Part shown: one piece after another, positions 14,645-18,501 of the stretch
How the letters are laid out: each line of letters starts with the position of its first letter
Position numbering within the stretch: the stretch's first letter is position 1
NCBI GenBank assembly: GCA_937892225.1
Contig: CALAUH010000255.1
Span: 1 to 18,501, forward strand
Direction: 5' to 3'
Length of the DNA stretch: 18,501 bases
DNA from: an uncultured Treponema sp.
GTDB lineage: Bacteria; Spirochaetota; Spirochaetia; Treponematales; Treponemataceae
Position numbers and translations under genes: made by a program
The notes under the pieces: generated by a model
The model's database searches: none
Seen by the model: only the letters and a program-made list of their open reading frames with translations
Told to the model about the DNA's origin: nothing

Positions 14645-15649
14645 ATGAAAAAAATAATTTCTATTGTTTTATCATTGTTTAGTTTTTTATCATTATCTGC
14701 TTTAGAAATTCCAGAAAATTTAATAGGAATCTGGGAAGGTAAAGATAGATATGTTTTTATAGAAGAGTCAGATGATAATGAAAATCCTGAAATCGTTATT
14801 GTATTAAAAGAATTTTATGGCTGGTATTTAGACAGGGCAGCTGAAGATGATAATAAAAAAGAAATTGAAAAAAGAACTAGAAATGATGCAACCCATAAAG
14901 ATGCAGAACATATAAAATATTCTGTTGGAAATATATATGGTTGTCCGGAAAATGTAACTGCTTATGAATTTAAATTGCAATATTCAAAAAGAAATATTAA
15001 TTTAATACCAGTTGCAGTAATTGATGATAAAATGTATTTGAATTTTTTTATAAAAGAAAAAGTTCTTTTACCAGAAGATTCCGAATATGATGTAAGTGCC
15101 GTTGGTGAATATGATGGTATCTGGAGAGGAAATATATCTTCTAAAGGAATAACAGTTTGTGAACAAAATATTCCGGAAAATATTGGTGCATTTATTATTC
15201 ATGATAATAAACTTTTTAATATAAGATACTGGAAAACCGGAATGCCATATGCAGTTTCTACAGCATATTTTAAATATGATGGTTTTGAATATTATATAGA
15301 CAGACATCTTTTTAGTGCTGGAAATAATTATTCATGTACAACTGGTAGAAGTACAAAAATTAGAAATTTAGTTGCACCTGGAAAATTTGAATCTGAAAAT
15401 TTTATTTTTAATTCTGATAAAACAATTTTAGTTACAGATAAAGAACCTTATTTAGTAAAACTTGCAGATAAAAAAACTTTTGAAGAATTAGTAAAGATAA
15501 TAAAAGAACAGAATGCAAAACATAAACCAGACCGTCCGCCTTTGTTCCCATTACTTGAAGTAGACTGGCACTGGGATTTAATTAATTATCTTGAAAAAGA
15601 CAATGAATTAATACAAAAGGTTAGGGCAGAACAAAAAATTAAGTTTTAA
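14645..15649 (+). CDS. Exported protein of unknown function
   Basis: I do not recognise this protein. From the ATG at 14645 it is 334 aa, beginning MKKIISIVLSLFSFLSLSAL, a signal peptide with a Lys-Lys start, a hydrophobic core and a likely signal peptidase I cut near Ser-Ala|Leu; there is no lipobox cysteine. An in-frame ATG at 14609 would place 12 residues before it and spoil the signal. The mature part is acidic and aromatic-rich, with two short similar motifs, GIWEGKD near residue 28 and DGIWRGN about 130 residues later, which may mark two related beta domains. It is divergent from thiI and ends at a shared terminator. An envelope or periplasmic role in a treponeme is inferred from the signal peptide only. 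Confidence 0.7.
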   Translation: MKKIISIVLSLFSFLSLSALEIPENLIGIWEGKDRYVFIEESDDNENPEIVIVLKEFYGWYLDRAAEDDNKKEIEKRTRNDATHKDAEHIKYSVGNIYGCPENVTAYEFKLQYSKRNINLIPVAVIDDKMYLNFFIKEKVLLPEDSEYDVSAVGEYDGIWRGNISSKGITVCEQNIPENIGAFIIHDNKLFNIRYWKTGMPYAVSTAYFKYDGFEYYIDRHLFSAGNNYSCTTGRSTKIRNLVAPGKFESENFIFNSDKTILVTDKEPYLVKLADKKTFEELVKIIKEQNAKHKPDRPPLFPLLEVDWHWDLINYLEKDNELIQKVRAEQKIKF

Positions 15650-15685
15650 AAAAAAGGCATTCAAAATAATTTGAATGCCTTTTTT
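15647..15685. terminator. Bidirectional terminator
   Basis: A 10-bp stem GGCATTCAAA / TTTGAATGCC (15656-15665 and 15670-15679) with loop ATAA is flanked by an A-run on the left and a T-run on the right. It can stop transcription both from the exported-protein gene (plus) and from the glycosyltransferase cluster (minus), whose last stop codon is at 15691. Confidence 0.9.
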
Positions 15686-15690
15686 AGTAA

Positions 15691-16530
15691 TTATTTTTCT
15701 TCCATTACAAACTTACGTTTATAATAAATATAATCTTCTAATACATCAGCAAAACATGTGTACTTAAATTTTGCCATCATTTTTGCCCAGTTCCATTGTT
15801 TAATATTTTCTGTATGTGGATATGGAGTATAGAATAATCTTTTAGAGAAATGTCTGATTACTGTGTCTTTGTAAAGGAATTTCTGGTCATTAAAACGCTG
15901 TGAAATTTTTAACTGCTTTGTTGTACTTCTGATAATTGCACTTTCATCAGCAAATGTAAGTTTATGTGTTTTAATTTCATTTCTTGATTTTAAGAATAAA
16001 TCTGTTTCTTTACATTTATTCATGTTGAATAAAATAACACCGGCATTAATAAATTTACGCTGCCAGAATAAAATGATTTTACCATAATGATCTGGTGCAG
16101 CTGCATATTCATAGTCAGTAATATCCTTGTTGTATAATAATGTAATGTCTTTATTGAACAAAAGATCTGCATCAAGATAAAGAATTTTTTCAGGCATATT
16201 TGGAATCAAATCTGCTAAAAGTCTTAGTAAAGTATATGGAGAACAATAACACTGTTCGTTAGGACTGTTTGCAAATTCCTGATTGTATAAATCTGTTACA
16301 TCAATTTTAGTAATTTTATTTTGTGAATTATATTTTTTTACAATATTTTCAAAAAATTTAACCTGTTTATCTGTAATTGGTGTATATTCAGGTTTAATAT
16401 GATGAACATCCATAGTTAATAAATAGATATTAAATGGTTCTTTAGTTTCTGTTCTTTTTAAAATTGATAAAACACAAGTTAAAACACCGTCAAAAACTCT
16501 GTCATTTCCTGCAAACAATAAATTAATCAT
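15691..16530 (-). CDS. Glycosyltransferase family 8
   Basis: The 279-aa protein is a GT8 (GT-A fold, retaining) transferase of the LgtC/RfaJ kind, moving galactose, glucose or a similar sugar from a nucleotide donor. Evidence is the N-terminal INLLFAGNDRVFDGVLTCVLS, SPYTLLRLLADLIP, the metal-binding DxD in KILYLDADLLFNKDI (D120, D122), and FINAGVILFNMNKC, all placed as in the family. The usual C-terminal HY-x-KPW element is reduced (residues near YPHTENIKQWNWAKMM). It has no signal or membrane helix, so it acts on the cytoplasmic side. It overlaps the upstream acyltransferase by eight bases and has AAGGA eight bases before its ATG. The acceptor is unknown; a lipid is likely from context. Confidence 0.88.
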   Translation of the reverse strand: MINLLFAGNDRVFDGVLTCVLSILKRTETKEPFNIYLLTMDVHHIKPEYTPITDKQVKFFENIVKKYNSQNKITKIDVTDLYNQEFANSPNEQCYCSPYTLLRLLADLIPNMPEKILYLDADLLFNKDITLLYNKDITDYEYAAAPDHYGKIILFWQRKFINAGVILFNMNKCKETDLFLKSRNEIKTHKLTFADESAIIRSTTKQLKISQRFNDQKFLYKDTVIRHFSKRLFYTPYPHTENIKQWNWAKMMAKFKYTCFADVLEDYIYYKRKFVMEEK

Positions 16531-17308
16531 TTTTGTTTTCCTTATAAATATATTTAATTATTTCAATATTACTGTTTTTACTTCTTTCTGTCATTATATT
16601 GTAAACTTTGTTTCTTAAATCAGTTTTTTGTTCTTTTTGTGGCAGGTTAGTATCTGCAAAAAAAGGTCCGTCAATATAAGTTACAATTCTTGCCTTACCG
16701 TTTTTTCTTTTTTGATATGTGTTTGTTAAAGAAAAAGTCGGAAGATTATACTGTAATGGATATCTGAAAGATAAATCTACAAATGGTCTGATTTTAGTAT
16801 AATAAGGCCAGATGTGAGCTTCCGGATAAATCATAATAGGATGATTTTGATTTATTCTAAGTTTAATTGTATTCATAAAATTTCTTGTAGCAGATAAACC
16901 ATCGGGAAGAGGTATTGCTCCAAGGTAACGGTTAATTTTTCCTAAAACTGGAATAGAAACATTATTAGGATGAACAATTACATAAATATCATTTGGTTTA
17001 GAAACCATAGACGGTATAAATGGGTCACATGCTGTATTAGTATGATTTCCATACATAAAATAAGGTTTCTTTTTAAAATCTTTTAACTTTTCTTTACCAA
17101 TAATTTTGTGATGTAAGATAAATTTAAAATAAAATGAAATTACCGGTCTAAAAATAATTTTATACCAGAAAATGTGTTTTAAAGTCCACCAGAAAGAATT
17201 ATCACCATAATTATAATTTTCATCAATTTTAATTGGAGTAATTTCTGCAGTGGAAAATTCATCGTTTAATTCATCAGAATAATAAATTACTTTTTGTTCT
17301 TTTTTCAT
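16523..17308 (-). CDS. Lysophospholipid acyltransferase family protein (PlsC-like) with H-x5-D box
   Basis: The 261-aa protein belongs to the PlsC/LPLAT superfamily that esterifies a hydroxyl from acyl-ACP or acyl-CoA. The catalytic box is GNHTNTACDPF, in which His89 and Asp95 are separated by five residues rather than the usual four; the family variant NHTQ..GDAF in Firmicutes shows the same spacing as I recall it. Motif III reads MIYPEAHIWPYY (Glu163) instead of PEGTR. A segment WYKIIFRPVISFYFKFIL (about 48-65) may sit in the membrane. PYFMYGNHT and YVIVHPNNVSIPVLGKI support the call. It begins five bases after the upstream acyltransferase and overlaps the GT8 gene. The acceptor is unknown: lysophosphatidate, a glycolipid or a sugar. 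Confidence 0.82.
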   Translation of the reverse strand: MKKEQKVIYYSDELNDEFSTAEITPIKIDENYNYGDNSFWWTLKHIFWYKIIFRPVISFYFKFILHHKIIGKEKLKDFKKKPYFMYGNHTNTACDPFIPSMVSKPNDIYVIVHPNNVSIPVLGKINRYLGAIPLPDGLSATRNFMNTIKLRINQNHPIMIYPEAHIWPYYTKIRPFVDLSFRYPLQYNLPTFSLTNTYQKRKNGKARIVTYIDGPFFADTNLPQKEQKTDLRNKVYNIMTERSKNSNIEIIKYIYKENKND

Positions 17309-17313
17309 AATAT

Positions 17314-18174
17314 TTATTTTTCTTCAGGTAAATATTCAAGAGGAATTTTATAAAAATCTTCGTAAACATTTTTCCACATTTCGTAGTTTTTGTTATTCAT
17401 AAAATTAATGTTTTCTTTATCTGATTTATTTGGATCAGGATAAATCGGCTCTAAAATATGTACTGTATATTCCTGAATAGGGAAGCCGTCATTTCCGATT
17501 AAATCTGAATCTTCCATTGTGATAAAGAATGGAATTACAGGAACCTTGCTTTTTACTGCAAAATTGAATGCGCCGTTTGTCATTGGACGAGGTTTTCTAT
17601 AATTCCACCACATTCCCTGTTCAGCATAAACTAAAACTTTTTCGCCTCTTTTTAAAAGTACATCCATTGCTTCCATAAATTTTTTCATACAGCTGAAGTT
17701 ACTGCTTAATGGAAGAGTGTTACAGTGTCTAAAGAATAAACCGTATAAACCTGGGAAAGAAGTAAAGTTTCCTTCTCGAATTACTTTATAAAGTTCACGT
17801 TTTTCTTTGTGAAGATATGGTAATACAATATGATGAATTGCAAAGTTATCAAAAGCGTTAAAGTGGTTACAAGTGATTATACATCCTTGATTTGCAAGTT
17901 TTTCGAAATTTTCAATGCCACGAACTTCTTTAATAATCAGTTGTTTTGTTTCAATAAGATTATCAATAAAATTAATAGCTTTTTTTGTTATGATTTTAGA
18001 GAGGATTTTATTTTTAAGTTTCTTATTTAAATAATCGACTTTATCTGCTGTTAAAGGAATTGTTGGTGGATCATCTTCAACATCCTTTGAAAACCAGCCT
18101 TTTTTTTCGTATTCTTCAATTCTTTCCAGAACTAAAAGTCTACTCTTGTCTTTCTCGATATTTGTTGTATTCAT
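17314..18174 (-). CDS. Lysophospholipid acyltransferase family protein (PlsC-like)
   Basis: A second, different acyltransferase (286 aa from the ATG at 18174). It has the standard H-x4-D box CNHFNAFDNFAI (His104, Asp109), and motif III LVYAEQGMWWNYRKPRPM (from about residue 181), followed by GAFNFAVKSKVPVIPFFITM; this AEQ-x-MWW form replaces PEGTR and is known to me from Firmicutes proteins. About 90 N-terminal residues are charged and helical with no signal peptide. The ATG at 18174 overlaps the upstream gene by 35 bases; the frame is open to a TTG at 18237, but that start has no better site. It is followed by the second acyltransferase after five bases. The two share a fold but differ in every motif, so they probably acylate different positions. 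Confidence 0.82.
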   Translation of the reverse strand: MNTTNIEKDKSRLLVLERIEEYEKKGWFSKDVEDDPPTIPLTADKVDYLNKKLKNKILSKIITKKAINFIDNLIETKQLIIKEVRGIENFEKLANQGCIITCNHFNAFDNFAIHHIVLPYLHKEKRELYKVIREGNFTSFPGLYGLFFRHCNTLPLSSNFSCMKKFMEAMDVLLKRGEKVLVYAEQGMWWNYRKPRPMTNGAFNFAVKSKVPVIPFFITMEDSDLIGNDGFPIQEYTVHILEPIYPDPNKSDKENINFMNNKNYEMWKNVYEDFYKIPLEYLPEEK

Positions 18175-18501
18175 AAACCAGCTTATGTCCTTGTGATCCA
18201 ACGAATCTGTAGATTCCCTTGATATAAGGTAATCCAACTAATGTATGTAAACCACGTGAAATATAATTTCTGTTGTTGATAAGACTGTTTCTATAATTTT
18301 CAGGATCATTAATATCTTCAATTGCCATAATCTTAAGATTTTCAAAGGAATCTTTATCACGCTTTCTTTGTTCGTCTGTAAATGCTCTTAATCCTCTGTA
18401 AATCTGTTCATAAAATTCTGTTTGTGAGGCATATTCCCAGAAATATTCTTCGTAAAGAACATTTTCATAGTGCCATGGCTTCCATCCTAAATTATAGTGA
18501 A
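18140..18501 (-). CDS. Glycosyltransferase family 8, C-terminal part (cut by window edge)
   Basis: The frame is open from the right edge (first full codon at 18499) to the stop at 18140, about 119 residues. It begins HYNLGWKPWHYENVLYEEYF followed by WEYASQTEFYEQI, which is the C-terminal signature of GT8 transferases (HY-x-KPW, then a segment of the WWEYAKKTPFYEEI type). A tail of about 85 residues, including DEQRKRDKDSF and a Tyr-rich stretch, follows that I cannot assign. The catalytic DxD part lies outside the window. Its end overlaps the start of the acyltransferase, so the four minus-strand genes form one transcript. The GT8 call rests on this single motif block. Confidence 0.6.
   Translation of the reverse strand, partial: HYNLGWKPWHYENVLYEEYFWEYASQTEFYEQIYRGLRAFTDEQRKRDKDSFENLKIMAIEDINDPENYRNSLINNRNYISRGLHTLVGLPYIKGIYRFVGSQGHKLVYEYNKYRERQE

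Noticed and set aside
1..18501. CRISPR arrays, tRNA or rRNA genes, insertion sequences
   Set aside because: No regularly spaced direct repeats, cloverleaf-like segments, rRNA signatures or transposase motifs were seen on reading both strands; short or degenerate RNA genes could still be missed without a covariance search.

Overview
The window is AT-rich (sampled lines run near 27-30% G+C) and gene-dense, apart from roughly the first 1.1 kb, which is clearly richer in G+C (42-52% in sampled lines). From position 1140 onward it reads like a spirochaete chromosome, most likely a gut or rumen Treponema. The reasons are low G+C, a tiny bS22 (AURKAIP1/COX24) ribosomal protein gene, a short rpoZ next to miaA, sparse Shine-Dalgarno sequences and a run of treponeme-like housekeeping genes. 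This assignment rests on recalled protein families, not a database search.

Left end (1-1370, minus strand): an open frame runs off the edge. It begins as a Firmicutes-style alpha-phosphoglucomutase and, without a stop, becomes an S1 RNA-binding domain. Upstream lies the first ~75 codons of a FGGY sugar kinase, which breaks off exactly where the phosphoglucomutase promoter begins. The two breaks and the base-composition step suggest that 1 to ~1135 is joined foreign sequence (assembly or ligation chimera, or less likely a real insertion).

Positions 1571-10678 (plus strand): a beta-lactamase-fold serine hydrolase; a unit of rpoZ, miaA and bS22 closed by a strong terminator; then a tight run of dxs (isoprenoid precursor), folP (folate), cdaA and ybbR (cyclic di-AMP synthesis and its regulator), acpS (ACP activation), a DUF2225 protein and truA (tRNA pseudouridine).

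Positions 10679-14553 (minus strand): thiI, a family-4 uracil-DNA-glycosylase-like protein with eroded active-site motifs, and priA form one overlapping operon. It meets truA tail to tail with no base between the stop codons. Divergent from thiI is an unrecognised exported protein (14645-15649).

Positions 15656-18501 (minus strand): after a bidirectional terminator comes an overlapping cluster GT8 glycosyltransferase (partial, right edge), acyltransferase, acyltransferase, GT8 glycosyltransferase, probably for a membrane glycolipid or other acylated glycan. This cluster and the eroded glycosylase are the most interesting native biology; the chimeric left end is the most striking structural anomaly. 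No tRNA, rRNA, CRISPR array or insertion sequence was seen, and no stretch over 300 bases lacks a gene.
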